Assembly: GCA_003868215.1 (NCBI GenBank)
Contig: QWDQ01000006.1
Span: forward strand, 558,001 to 622,000
Source: Pseudophaeomoniella oleicola
Lineage: Eukaryota > Ascomycota > Eurotiomycetes > Phaeomoniellales > Phaeomoniellaceae
Direction: 5' to 3'
Length of the DNA stretch: 64,000 nucleotides
Shown here in pieces: positions 53,894-64,000 of the stretch. The stretch's first letter is position 1, and every line of letters begins with the position of its first letter. Under the pieces are notes generated by a model, which saw only the letters and a list, made by a program, of their open reading frames with translations, was not told the DNA's origin and did not search any database. Made by a program: the position numbers and the translations under genes.

Positions 53894-56800
53894 TCAATTC
53901 CTACTAAACACGCTCTTGACCTTCTCGCTGACCGCGCTGACCGTCTCCCCTACACTCTCGCTCAACGAGCTCAATCCGCTGCTCGTCCCCGTCCCACCGG
54001 AAATGACCGTGGTGCCATCGTTCGTCGAGGCGTCGCCTTTTTTGTTCCTCCACAGCCACCGATCCCATCTCAGTCTTCCTTCGACGATGGCTTGGACGAG
54101 GTTGATGACGCCAAAGGCGGAGCTGCCGAGGGCACGGAACAGGGCGAGTGCGGCGACGGCCCAGAGGATGAAGGTCAGATAGAAGTTGTTTGCGACGTGG
54201 GTGGACGAGTAGACTTCGGAGACGGCCATGGCGAGGATGGCGTTGGCGACCATCCAGACTGCTAACATGTAGGTGCGGACTCCGCGGTAGTAGTCTTCTT
54301 GTTGCTGGGACATGCTGGGAGGTGGACTTGGGACTTCCAGTCTGTCTCGGAGATTGCGTAGTGCTTCATCATAACCAGAATCGATGTCAAGCTGTTCGCT
54401 TGGCATTTCGACCTCGACAGTAGACTGGCCGATAGCCTTAGCAGCACCCAGATCGTGGCTCAGAACATTGTCTCCTTTCGTTCCCCAAGTGACGTCGTGA
54501 GTATTGCAAAAAGCGTAGACTTGAAGAACACAAAGGTAGGACGGCAGGAGGGCGAAGTACTGGCCGGCAGAAGTAAACATATGCCAAGGGTCAAGGTAGA
54601 GGAATGACATGATGAAGTAAAGACCGACGGTGGAGAGAGTGGAGACGACCAGATTAGTGAAGACATTGTGACCGATGCTGATAGAGTTGTCATCCTTGGA
54701 TTTGAACTGGTAAACCACGATGTAGATGGATGCGAACGTCGTATATGCCATGATGACCGAATAAGTAATCATGCTTGCCAGGAACATCTTCTTCGCACCT
54801 TGCGGCCTGTTCCCCATGGACAGGATGAACTGGAGCATGATGAGCAGGACACAAGTGTAGCGCAAAATGACAAAGATGTATTTCCCGATATGATGGCCAA
54901 AGGGATCAAGCTGATCGTCCGCGAGCGAACCGGCAATGAAGTAGAACGTCAGGTAAAAGTTGGCGAGAGAGAAGTAGGTGAACATGAGCGAGATGAACTG
55001 GTAGATGAATTCAATGTGGAGCAGGATCTTTCGGATAACGGTATGATCGGTCTTCCAAATTTGCTTGAAGTGAATCAGAGAGTAGACGGCGGCAAAGAAG
55101 GCACCGTTGAGCCATCGTCGACGTTGAGAGATAAACTCGGGAACGGCATCTGCAATCGTCGAATTAGTTACTGATTGTTAGACAGATTGATGGTATTGGC
55201 TTACCTGGCACATCGGTTTCTCCCACTGCACTCTTGACGAATTTCAAGACCCATCTCTCGCTTCTCTTTGCTACCAGCTCCCAACATAGAATACGATCTT
55301 CGGCCAAGTACATGTTCGCCGTGAAGACATCCGCGTTGACTCCATGAAGCGTCTCACCCTTGAAGTACTGACTCAGGGGCCCATGACCCGTATGGTCATT
55401 TTGAAGAGCATAGTAACGATACGCCGACAGTGCACCCGGCAAGACGGTGATGTACCCAAAAACGGACTCCAGAGGCTTGTCGAGGATGTTACTCATCTTG
55501 TATTCGAAGTTTTGACTGGCAACTAGCGGGTTCAGAAGCCCCAGCCAAGCCTTTCCTTTTCCAGCTCTGATCTCCCCTGCCGCACCGGCAACGTTGGAAT
55601 CTTGGTCAAATGCTTTCCACAGGTAGTATAGAGCTTTGGTGTCCGGCTTCGTTCCGACATCAAGAAGAATACAGACATTCGGGGTGAGTGCTCGTCCAAA
55701 TGCATTGAAGAACCATCGATGGGAGTTCAGCTTCTTCGCATTCTTCTCCTTCAAGCAAAAGATCATCTGGCAAGGCACGATTCCCTTTTCCGCTCCTTTG
55801 AATTTGAGGTCGGCATCAAGCGAGACCTGGGTCGTGTACTCGTAGACATGAGCCGTGACTTCCTTCTGGTTGACCATGTTCTTTGCGATACCTTCTTGGT
55901 AAACACCCATCGCCGCCAGAGCATTGAGAGTTCGTGGATGGACCTTTGCCCGACCATCTGCAATGACGCATACCACAATCTTCTGCCATCCGTCCTTTCC
56001 CCATGTTCTCGACTTCTTCCTTGAGCAGAAATGCGAGATGTTACGCATGATACCGTGCATAGTTCTCGTGAAGTCGATTTCATTCTCGTTATACATCGTC
56101 ACACATATTAACAGTTCGGTTTCCCTTGCGGTACTGCCGATGTTTTGTCGCAATTTGTAGCCATTGATCACAAAGTCATCAGGATCACACGTCACGGCTG
56201 TATACCGCATATGTGTGAACTCCCTTTCATCGCGCCGAGGCAAGAAGCTGTGTAAAATGGTTGGGATCTTGCATTCCAGGATAAGTTCACCGTTGATGAG
56301 TCTGACTTCTTTCTTGGTCACCTGTGCTTGTCTAGCTCCTCTCCTATCATGTCGTCCCTCCGGGGCAGGTCCATAAAGATCGAGCTTAGGTTCGTACTCT
56401 TCTGTGAACGTCGACTCTGATCGGAAGGAATCCACGGTGTGCAAGTCGGGGCGGCCCTCTGTGAAAGGATCATCCTCGTTATTAGGTATCGATATCACTT
56501 CATCAGTCGGATCGATAGTAGATTTTGGTGCAGTCGCTGCGAACAGAGGTGCAGGAGGAAGAGGCCTCCTTGGACTACCTCCATAATGCGATGATGGTGT
56601 ACCAGGCCGTGGGCTACCGTTAATATCGGCGGGCTCATATGGCACGTTTGACGGTGGTGGTCGCGTCCAGTCCAGAGAGGCGACTGATGCTCTAGATGGC
56701 GTTCCAGGTCTCATTGGGGAAGTTCTTGTAGGGGAAATCGGTCTCACGACCGCGGGAATCGGAAGTGGCGGGGCCTGTCCTAGGCTCGAAGCCGGCCTCG

Positions 56801-57287
56801 AAGGGCTATATGAAATAGACGACGACGAAGGTCGATGATATCTAGGCAGACTATTAAACTCGGTGTCAGCAGGTGTTTCTCTACGCTTGTATCTCAACCT
56901 CGCTTTTATTGTCGGAGCTCTTTCCCTCGAACCGGCTCTGGAGTCTACAGCTTGCTTTGCTTCAACGAGTAAGGACTCGAACAGTCGATCTGGCGCAGCT
57001 TCCAATGCAGCGGCCGACAACTGCGAAGCAGGGCTCCAGATCTTGTGAACTGCGGTCGCTGATGCGACGGCCTTGCGCTTGATGGGAGAAGGGGTTCCAG
57101 ACGAATTGGGGGACATGAGATCAGGTACGTACGGTCTGTACTCTGTATCATTGCTCTGGGGTAGCAATCGCATTGTTGATCCATTGATCGGTGCAGGACT
57201 GTCCTCTTCTGCAGGCGTGCCAAAGTACGATGGAGGTCCGTCTGTGTAATCGGGCGGACCTCTTGATGGAGTGTCAGGTCTTTCCAT
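53894..57287 (-). CDS. Chitin synthase, division 1 (class I-III type)
   Basis: Exons 55205-57287 and 53894-55149 with a 55-nt GTAAGC...CAG intron encode 1112 aa. A disordered N-terminus (about 310 residues, [20 protein letters not shown]) leads to the catalytic region: [68 protein letters not shown], the active-site EDR at 663-665, and QRRRW at 703-707, restored by the splice. Several membrane spans follow (from [20 protein letters not shown] on). It extends beta-1,4-N-acetylglucosamine chains at the plasma membrane. The DGRxKVHPRTL and [10 protein letters not shown] motifs look closest to class III; the class is not certain. Confidence 0.95.
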
Positions 57288-58265
57288 CTTGAAGCCTTAT
57301 GTCCAATGCTTCTGTATGCAAATGGACTCTGTGAAGGTTAGGGAGAGGTATGATAGGTAGTCAGAAGCCGAGCATTACTGGCAGGTATTGGAAGGAATGC
57401 TAGGTAGTGACTGACGACGGTGAAGTGCGAGGTCCGAACAATGGCTTTGATGTGTGAAATAGCAGAGTTTATGATGATTTGCGCCGCGTCATATGCCAGA
57501 GCTCTCTGCTTAGATTTCTAATGATTGGCCCGAAGGAGTTCGGCGGGAAACAAATTAAACAAATTAAACAAATTCATCTCCACATCCGGAAACCCTTCGG
57601 TTGTCACGACAACAACAATCATCTGTCGGCCCGGACATTGATCCGCTTTCCGGCTGAAGAATCCCCCATTCTGACTTACTTTCAAACGACACCATTCATG
57701 AGTGAGTAAAGCATCAGATCAAGGCTCTTCCTACATGAAAGAGACACCTGATTACAGTATCTTCAACTTGACTACATGTAAGCCAAGAGATCTGACATCT
57801 TAGTATGCTGAGGCGCACAAGTATATCATCGCTTTTACAGCAGTAGCCAAGACTACCAGTAGGATTTCATTGTCCGCATGCAGCAGGAGTCAGTTCGAAG
57901 GTTCGATCAAAATGCTTGCGCCCATCTTATTAGGTATAGACCTTTCTTATGTGTTTGTCTCTCTGATTTCCTTTGTTCTCTCATCGTCGGTTCTCTTCAA
58001 TCATTTCGTGATGATGTCAAACAAAGCAATCATGGCACACTGCCAAATATAACTTGGTACAAAAGGCTTGGAAGAGTCACAGGTTCCAGGAGGCGTACCA
58101 GAAAATCTTGAACAGTAACAGAATCATTTCTTCATCTCACAGGAGAGAGCTATTGTATTCTTTTGCTTCAAATCTGCGTTTTCAGAGCACAACAATCCAG
58201 CTGTCGAAAGTACATTCAACCTTGGAAACTGTACGAGCACCCATCAGCACCCTGAACACCGAGTA
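57288..58265. promoter_or_regulatory. Divergent spacer, chitin synthase and small Cys-rich gene
   Basis: No gene is supported. A tandem CAAATTAAA patch lies at about 57551-57572. A GGTTCGATC at about 57899 resembles a tRNA B box but has no tRNA fold around it. Confidence 0.45.
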
Positions 58266-58640
58266 ATGTGTCAAACAATCGCCACACGATACAGGTTTTG
58301 CAACTGTGACGGTCCAGTCCTATCGCAACAATGCCCCAACCCAAGGTCCGACAAGTGCCGCCTCATCCCCACCGAACCTCAACTCGTCTACCTGCATTGC
58401 TACTGCGACGAGCACAGCAGATCGTCATTCGTGTCGGTCCATGACCACCAGCAAAAGTCGTCCAAGAACCGGGAAAGCCGAAGAGTCCGAAGACAGCGAG
58501 CTAGCAGCAGCAGTCTACCCGAGAGTGATTACGAGATGTTCCTCTTGAAAGACAGACAAAGGGCCGAGGAGGCGATACGGATGCGGGAGAATAGGCCGAC
58601 GTTAAGAGAGAAGAGTGATGGGATATGTACGGTCATGTAG
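58266..58640 (+). CDS. Small Cys-rich cytoplasmic-looking protein, hypothetical (124 aa)
   Basis: One exon. The N-terminal half has Cys residues in a loose zinc-ribbon-like spacing (MCQTIATRYRFCNCDGP, then QQCPNPRSDKCR, then LHCYCDEH), and the C-terminal half is basic, helical and polar (NRESRRVRRQRASSS, MFLLKDRQRAEEAIRMRE). Many Pezizomycotina encode short proteins that open with MC and a Cys/His-rich stretch like this; their function is unknown. There is no signal peptide, so it is not a typical secreted effector. The ATG follows a CACCGAGTAATG context. Metal binding is inference. Confidence 0.6.
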   Translation: MCQTIATRYRFCNCDGPVLSQQCPNPRSDKCRLIPTEPQLVYLHCYCDEHSRSSFVSVHDHQQKSSKNRESRRVRRQRASSSSLPESDYEMFLLKDRQRAEEAIRMRENRPTLREKSDGICTVM

Positions 58641-60626
58641 TACAGGAGAGGCGTACATTTTTTCTTTACTGGGAGGGGAACTAGTTTCGGCGCGGTGTTC
58701 AATGTCAGGGGCTTATCTGTTCAGTCTTTTCATTATATGAACCATGTTCACTCTGTTTCATCTTTCAGGTTTCGTCGGGCATGGCTACTCAATTTCATCA
58801 GTTGTTACAGCGATTGATTGGGCTCATTTCGCTTGAGGGAATTCCTATAGCGTCTACGAAGGGCCGTCTTGGACTTCAGCGGTTATCTTGTTGCTGCCAG
58901 AACACTATCAATACTGAGTTCTGCAGTGGTGATGATCCCATTATTCGTGAGCTGCCTAGTGAATTTCGTGGCATGTGGGATGGCCATATGTTGGCAACAT
59001 AACCCAGCCCACGAGTGCGTATAGACAAGATGCTGCACAGGGATCACTGACTGCTATGGGTGTTGTTGCATCATGGTGTGTGTACATCGCGGGTTCAGCG
59101 GCCCCCACACGACTTGAGAGATCGAAAAGGTCTTGTTCCCCATATCAAGACAGGATCGATTCGTTCGCCCCCAGCAGGCAATCCGCAAGGTTCGCCCTGT
59201 CAAGACACAAATGGTAATCCAGAGCGACAGAGTATATGTCTGCAAACGAGCACAAGTCTCATAGGGTGTCAGCAAGCAAGCCACGCCGACAGCTAGCGCT
59301 AATGATGCGACGTGGCATCCTCAATTGTGCATCGTCGAGTCGCCGTAACAAGGCAACACATAGACGGCACGCGTGGAGAGAAGGGTGTCCCAAGGCATCT
59401 GAGACAAATGTTAGTTAATAAAGATCCAACATCGTGCGTGTCGTGGCGTTGATGCAGCTGACCACGTCCTCTCCCTCGTGAGGATGACGGTCGTATCTCC
59501 TACGTAGGAGATAGTAGACTTTATCTGCAAATGCCACAACAAAGGGGCCGAAAAGTACATGCAGAAAGCATACATTTTGGTTGGGGAGAATATAGTCTTG
59601 CTCTGCCTGACAGCATGGAGATTCGCTTCTTCGTTTGCTGTTAAATATGATGTGATTCCAGCCTCCTCGATCGGCAAAGTAATCCAGATCTATAGTGCGG
59701 GCCTAACTCACTTCTCAATACCAGTGCTTGCCGCCTTCCTTCCTTCCTTTCTTTTAGGTACTCAACCTGCAAATCATGGCTCTTTCTTTCGGCTCCCAAT
59801 ATGGCAATAATAATAAGTTAATATGGATGTTCCACAAAATTGCCCCAAAGCCCCCATTCCCAATAAAAACGCCACAGTTACATTCACTGTAACATTGGTC
59901 GTCTGATATGACAATCAAAGTAGGTTACAGTAACCCAAGATTTGATTGGGACCTGTCCAATTCCATTCCAATCCATTCTTCAACTTGTGGTTCGGCTCGC
60001 CTCGCCTCGCTCGCTCGAGATCCGTAAGCTGGCCCCGATTGCTTTACTTCGATATGCAAAGATACTTTGCCATGTGGCTTTTGCAAGGATAGCTTACCAG
60101 GCCAGATAGACGACATTCCAAGTTCGTAAAGGTGTGGTTGCACAAACTTCGCAGCGCCTGAGTGGAGGCATGGCCCAATAAATCAGTTCCGTGGTGCAAA
60201 AGCCCATGTCAAGCGATCGTTCGCGCATTCAATTCTAGGAATAGAGATGGAAAAGAATTGTATGTGGTCGTTTGGTTTTTCTCATTACAAAAAAGCCCAT
60301 CTCCTATAGTTCAGCCTAATAATGCATTCTGTACGAGGATGATGATATCTCTTGGTGAAAACCCCGTCTCAAAACAATATTATAATTAGCATCAACTGTT
60401 TAGGTCCTCGGTTTTTGGCTTCATTCTGATGATGCATACAGTGTTACTAAAGTGCAGGAGGACGCAAGGAGAAAGTTGTATTTCGGTGCATGAACCCCAG
60501 ACCAAGAATCAGAGAATTAACATCAATTACCACGGATCACTACCAAATGATAAGAAAAACAAAAACCAGTATTCCAACCCTGATTCAGCATCTCGTACTA
60601 CCGCTTATTCCTTTCTTTAACCTTGC
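58641..60626. other. Long convergent spacer, Cys-rich and cupin genes
   Basis: About 2 kb with no supported gene on either strand. It includes a CTCGCCTCGCCTCGCTCGCTCG patch (about 59996-60017) and an inverted GTTACATTCACTGTAAC (about 59876-59892) next to a second GTTACAGTAAC (about 59925-59935). Small open frames (for example 59411-59677, minus) have no family look. No transposon ends were seen. Confidence 0.5.
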
Positions 60627-61514
60627 CTACCATGTCCTCTTGACCATCTTGCCTTGAGCATGGCATCGTGCAAGACACGTCTCCGGACCAGAATTGCTGC
60701 CAGTTCCAACGGAAGGGATAACAGCTTCAGTGGCGTTGATATTGACACTCGTGCCTAGAACTGTCCCAACGATATCAGCAGGGAGACTGAAGAATGAATT
60801 GGCAAGATTGGTGGTGCCTGCGTCATCTGATGACAGCGCCGAGACGAGCTGAGCATTCTCGCAGCCCATGTTCATCATAGTGTGTATGCTGCCAGACGGG
60901 AAAATGGTCATCTTTCCCGGAGTAAGAACTTCAGAGACGGTGCGTGCGCCGTTCTCCATGATCATGTAAGTGGCAGTCGTGCCGGAAACAGCTACGACAT
61001 AATTGCTCGCCCGAGGGTGCAGATGCGGTGGAAGCATAGAGCATGCGCCGAGGTTTAGCATAGCCAGGGTCATTCCATTGCCGACCGTAGCAGGAAATGT
61101 TGCAGCATTGGCGTTGATCACACCTCCTGGAGAGAAAGTATACTTCGGCTGAGTAGTAAAATCGAAGAGCCAGTCGTCGTCGTTTGGAAGAAGCTTGGCT
61201 CGGTCGAGAGCAGTGTTGGCCATCTTCAGCTTTGCAACGAGATCAGAGTTCTTATCCACGTCAATACCCAGGGCAACTCCAGCAATGACGGTGATCACTA
61301 CAAGCCATGTTGCAAAGAACGCCATGATGAAATGTTTCCAGCTGAAGAGCTTGTTCCTCTGGAATGTTGGGTGGGCGTCTAGATCAGCAAATTTGGTAGC
61401 AGCGGCTTCTTTCTCGGAAACGGTGAGGTTGTCCCAAGAAGCTTTATCTTGTGATGCTTGCCTGATCTTGTTGATACTATTCTTCAATGATGGTGATATA
61501 GGAAAAGAGGGCAT
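60627..61514 (-). CDS. Membrane-anchored cupin (spherulin 1A/germin-like)
   Basis: One exon encodes 295 aa. A soluble N-terminal stretch (1-61) precedes one membrane span (62-84, FIMAFFATWLVVITVIAGVA), then an extracellular or lumenal cupin domain. Cupin motif 1 is LPPHLHPRASNYVVAVSG with His164 and His166, but the usual metal-binding Glu is replaced by Asn171. Motif 2 (FPSGSIHTMMNMG) keeps its His and Asn. The C-terminus carries a Cys pair (ETCLARC) and a basic end. Spherulin-type proteins occur in spore walls and stress responses; function is unknown here. A TATATAA box lies about 95 bases upstream (61609-61615), so the ATG at 61514 is well placed. Confidence 0.86.
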   Translation of the reverse strand: MPSFPISPSLKNSINKIRQASQDKASWDNLTVSEKEAAATKFADLDAHPTFQRNKLFSWKHFIMAFFATWLVVITVIAGVALGIDVDKNSDLVAKLKMANTALDRAKLLPNDDDWLFDFTTQPKYTFSPGGVINANAATFPATVGNGMTLAMLNLGACSMLPPHLHPRASNYVVAVSGTTATYMIMENGARTVSEVLTPGKMTIFPSGSIHTMMNMGCENAQLVSALSSDDAGTTNLANSFFSLPADIVGTVLGTSVNINATEAVIPSVGTGSNSGPETCLARCHAQGKMVKRTW

Positions 61515-63456
61515 TGTGAGGATCTCAAGCTCGGACCATCTCGTGTGACTTTCAGGATGGGAGACAAAAGATGGAAAACCCAGTCATTCATGGCGAACAG
61601 TCAAAGACTTATATACTCGCCATCGGTGGATAGGCTGACTTTACCGCCACTTCAACAAATGCGGTGTCGGACGCCACTGACCACATTATATGCCCTACTA
61701 GATCGTTAACAGAAATGAATAGTTGCTCTGGACCAGCATTCCAACATGGTTGCAACCATGAGATGATCCTTTACTAGCTGACTGGCTAGGTCTCAAACAC
61801 CGAACCGAGGCACATAATCAGTTGCTGCCCTGAAATGGGAGAAAATGAGTCCTCGAGATGGGTGGTAAGCACAGCTCAAGCACTATCTCGAGCGTGTCGG
61901 ACAATGTTAAGGTAGCCCCCAAGTTTTGTTCCGTAAAGTGCATTGTGTCAGCACGAGGGGATAAAGATGAACGTGAATCCAGCGAAGTGTTCGGACAGGC
62001 CGGTCACATAGGCTGGCGTAGGCCAACATGAGCTAAAGTCAAACTCTTCTTCTTGAGAATGGTCCTCTTCTGGCATCGCCTTCGGCAACACGATCGGATA
62101 CGCGTAATATTGGGGTTTGTATAGACGAAGTGAAGGCGTTCAAGGTTGTGCAGAAACAGTCAAGAGCCAGGTCAGGTAAGACCGCAGAGGTATTGATTTG
62201 AATCCTCTAATAATGCTAAGTTGTCCAGAGTTGTCCAGAGTAGCTATGATGGCAAGCCATTGATGGTATTGGATTTCGAATGAAGATATGTCTGAGATAT
62301 TAGCCAGAGTCTATCGTCAAGCTACATCCCACAAACGTGAGGAGGGCAATTGAAACGGAAACAGCATCAGAGCTTTGCATACCGTTTCATGGTAGCTCCG
62401 CTCAGCAACAATTGGAACAAGGCTGACCATACAAGACTTAATTCTCTTGTAGGAGACAAACAAGAATACACAGTCGCTCTATGCAGTCGCTCGGTCTCAT
62501 AATCCTACTGTAAGTGGAGGTTCTTCTCCGGAAAATGAGTGATGAATTTGGGGGCCCCTTTTACTCTTTTCAGAAATAAACCGGAAGTAACTTACTCGAA
62601 AGGGTTCTCTTGGATCTTGGCCGAGACTCCTATCCTCTGCATCCCAACAATATGATATACTAACCATGCGTGTCAGCAACAAAACACATGTTGGATGCCA
62701 ACCCTTCGTGTGCCTTCTGCTAATTCGAAACCGATCATTTGCGAAGTGGTGTTGAGTGGTGCTCCCTTTGCGGTGACATGTTCCTCCACCTTCACAACAA
62801 TGAGACAGAGGTTAGGTCTTTTGTTACTGTGGAAGTAGCAACCTAAAAGGCATCAGTAGCTGCAGACGGTCACAACCCTTATGATGTTATGTTGTCTGGG
62901 AGGTGCCATATCTCATCGGGAAGCAGAGCATAGGAAGCACCTATGTACTCCACGCAGACACCGTTTCCTTAAGCCGAGAATAGCAGCGAAATTGTCAGCG
63001 TGCGTGACATTAGAGGCTATGAGGTCAAGCTGATTCCATTTGGATGTGTGTGAGTTCTTTAGAACCCATATCAGCATTCCACTCAGACTGGTTACAGACC
63101 AAAGAGCACAGCACCGCATGTCCCTGGTAAAGGAGAGCTTTGAACAATGAAGATATGTGTACTTCCGTGAGTATCTCCATTCGAATTGGCTGTATATGAA
63201 AGTGCGATTGTAGGACGAGGTGGTAAGTTGTGGTATTCCTTCACAGCGGCCTTGTAGCCGTCATTGTCGCGAATGCACGACACCAGGTTCCTTCTCCGTT
63301 ATTGTTCCCAATCGCGATTCCCAGTCGCGCACACTTATCGCGTGCAATTTCAAGATGTTTCGCTAAAAGGCCATAAAAGAACCATGCAATCACGATTTGT
63401 CTAAAGTATCATCTACGAGTATCACAGCTGTATAGAAGCCATTCCAATCCGCAGTC
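61515..63456. promoter_or_regulatory. 1.9 kb divergent spacer, cupin and right-edge gene
   Basis: It holds the cupin TATA box (61609-61615), a tandem TTGTCCAGAG pair at 62221-62240, and no supported gene. Short minus-strand frames near 62497-63283 lack coding features. Confidence 0.45.
61609..61615 (-). promoter_or_regulatory. TATA box of the cupin gene
   Basis: TATATAA on the minus strand, 95 bases before the cupin ATG. Confidence 0.55.
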
Positions 63457-64000
63457 ATGGCTGATGACACCGACAATCCGTCTTCTAACGAGGAAATGTC
63501 GATATCTTCTGAGATAAAAGAAGCTCTGTCGGACGCCCTTAGCTTTGGAAGTGGTGGAGGATCGTTCGCCTGTTTTCATCAAGATACAGCGCCGAGAAAT
63601 CCTGGCCTCTGCATTAATGGGTTTGGAATGATCGGTCTTCCGATATCAGAACGAGATGCGCTTGCCATCAAAGATCATATCTATCGAGGCGGTTCCGGCA
63701 GTGCCTCTGCAGATGTGGACACTACTTTGTGTAACATCCCGTCTTCTCAATTCACCTTCAAAAACGAGCTTTGGCATTTTCAAATTGAGGACCTTGTTAC
63801 GAGCCTGAAGGAAAAGCTAGGAGTCTCACCCTCTTGTCAAGTCCAGCTCGTTCCACAGAGCCTCCTGTTGCAATGGGGTCAAGGTACATCAACATTCCTC
63901 GCGCCGTTTGATCATGAACAGGTAATTGGCCGCGCTCTTATGGTACTGCCCTGTGCAGATCAGGGAGGAACCGTCACTATCAACCTCAATTCCGAAAAAC
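63457..64000 (+). CDS. 5' part of a 2OG-Fe(II) oxygenase-like fungal protein (runs off the window)
   Basis: From ATG 63457 one frame stays open to the last base (181 codons). It reads an acidic start (MADDTDNPSSNEEMSISSEI), then NGFGMIGLPISERDALAIKD, WHFQIEDLVTSLKEKLG, VQLVPQSLLLQWGQGTSTFL, APFDHEQVIGRALMVLP and QGGTVTINL. The order resembles large fungal proteins that open with a prolyl-hydroxylase-like region (YKLLLY...FFLPHRDTEK...GTLVVxLP...GGxLVV). The metal-site HxD may be FDHE here, which is not a clean match, so activity is doubtful. The 3' part is missing, so length and domains beyond are unknown. Confidence 0.7.
   Translation, partial: MADDTDNPSSNEEMSISSEIKEALSDALSFGSGGGSFACFHQDTAPRNPGLCINGFGMIGLPISERDALAIKDHIYRGGSGSASADVDTTLCNIPSSQFTFKNELWHFQIEDLVTSLKEKLGVSPSCQVQLVPQSLLLQWGQGTSTFLAPFDHEQVIGRALMVLPCADQGGTVTINLNSEK

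Noticed and set aside
54668-55174. 168-codon plus-strand open frame
   Set aside because: It is antisense to the chitin synthase gene and follows from its codon pattern; no independent features.
57889-57915. Possible tRNA B box GGTTCGATC
   Set aside because: No A box or cloverleaf stems at the right distances.

Overview
This is nuclear DNA of a filamentous ascomycete (Pezizomycotina). The evidence is the fused carbamoyl-phosphate synthetase/aspartate transcarbamylase gene, a division-1 chitin synthase, a Yvc1-type vacuolar TRP channel, Dal5-type permeases, a Zn(II)2Cys6 regulator, and many short introns (51-124 nt, usually with a CTRAC-like branch site). The order within Pezizomycotina cannot be fixed from the sequence alone. 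I found no tRNA, rRNA, CRISPR array, transposase, reverse transcriptase or virus-derived gene.

Layout. 0-5 kb: a tail of an unknown gene at the left edge, the ribosome-associated CCCH protein Tma46 (-), and a fungus-specific two-span membrane protein (+). 5-12 kb: the pyrABCN-type pyrimidine gene (-, three exons, 2299 aa). 12-20 kb: a 1.9 kb spacer with three copies of a palindromic 16-mer, then a Yvc1-like channel (+) and a longin R-SNARE of the VAMP7/Nyv1 type (-). 20.5-29 kb: a PuuE-type polysaccharide deacetylase/allantoinase-like enzyme (+), a Dal5-type permease (+), a Zn2Cys6 factor (-) and a 2-oxoglutarate/Fe(II) dioxygenase with a GC-AG intron (+). GATA-factor motifs lie in their spacers, so this looks like a small nitrogen-scavenging locus. 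29-38 kb: Rev7 (-), a gene-poor 3.5 kb stretch, a short-chain dehydrogenase (+) and a CENP-O/Mcm21-like protein (+). 38-44 kb: ribosomal protein eL13 (-, five exons, the first only the ATG), an aldo/keto reductase (-) and an LRRC40-like leucine-rich repeat protein (-).

45-49 kb: a second Dal5-type permease (-) divergent from an M20 amidohydrolase (+) whose active site departs from the textbook pattern; this is a second transporter-plus-hydrolase pair. 49-58 kb: a Hos3-type histone deacetylase (+), a cluster of four unrelated microsatellites and a chitin synthase (-). 58-64 kb: a small Cys-rich protein (+), a long spacer, a membrane-anchored cupin (-), and the 5' end of a gene that runs off the right edge (+).

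Most genes are housekeeping and work independently. The parts that suggest joint function are the 20.5-29 kb locus and the 45-48.7 kb pair. Both join a permease of the allantoate/ureidosuccinate type with an enzyme that acts on C-N bonds. Exon borders were placed by hand from reading-frame continuity, GT/GC-AG sites and family resemblance.
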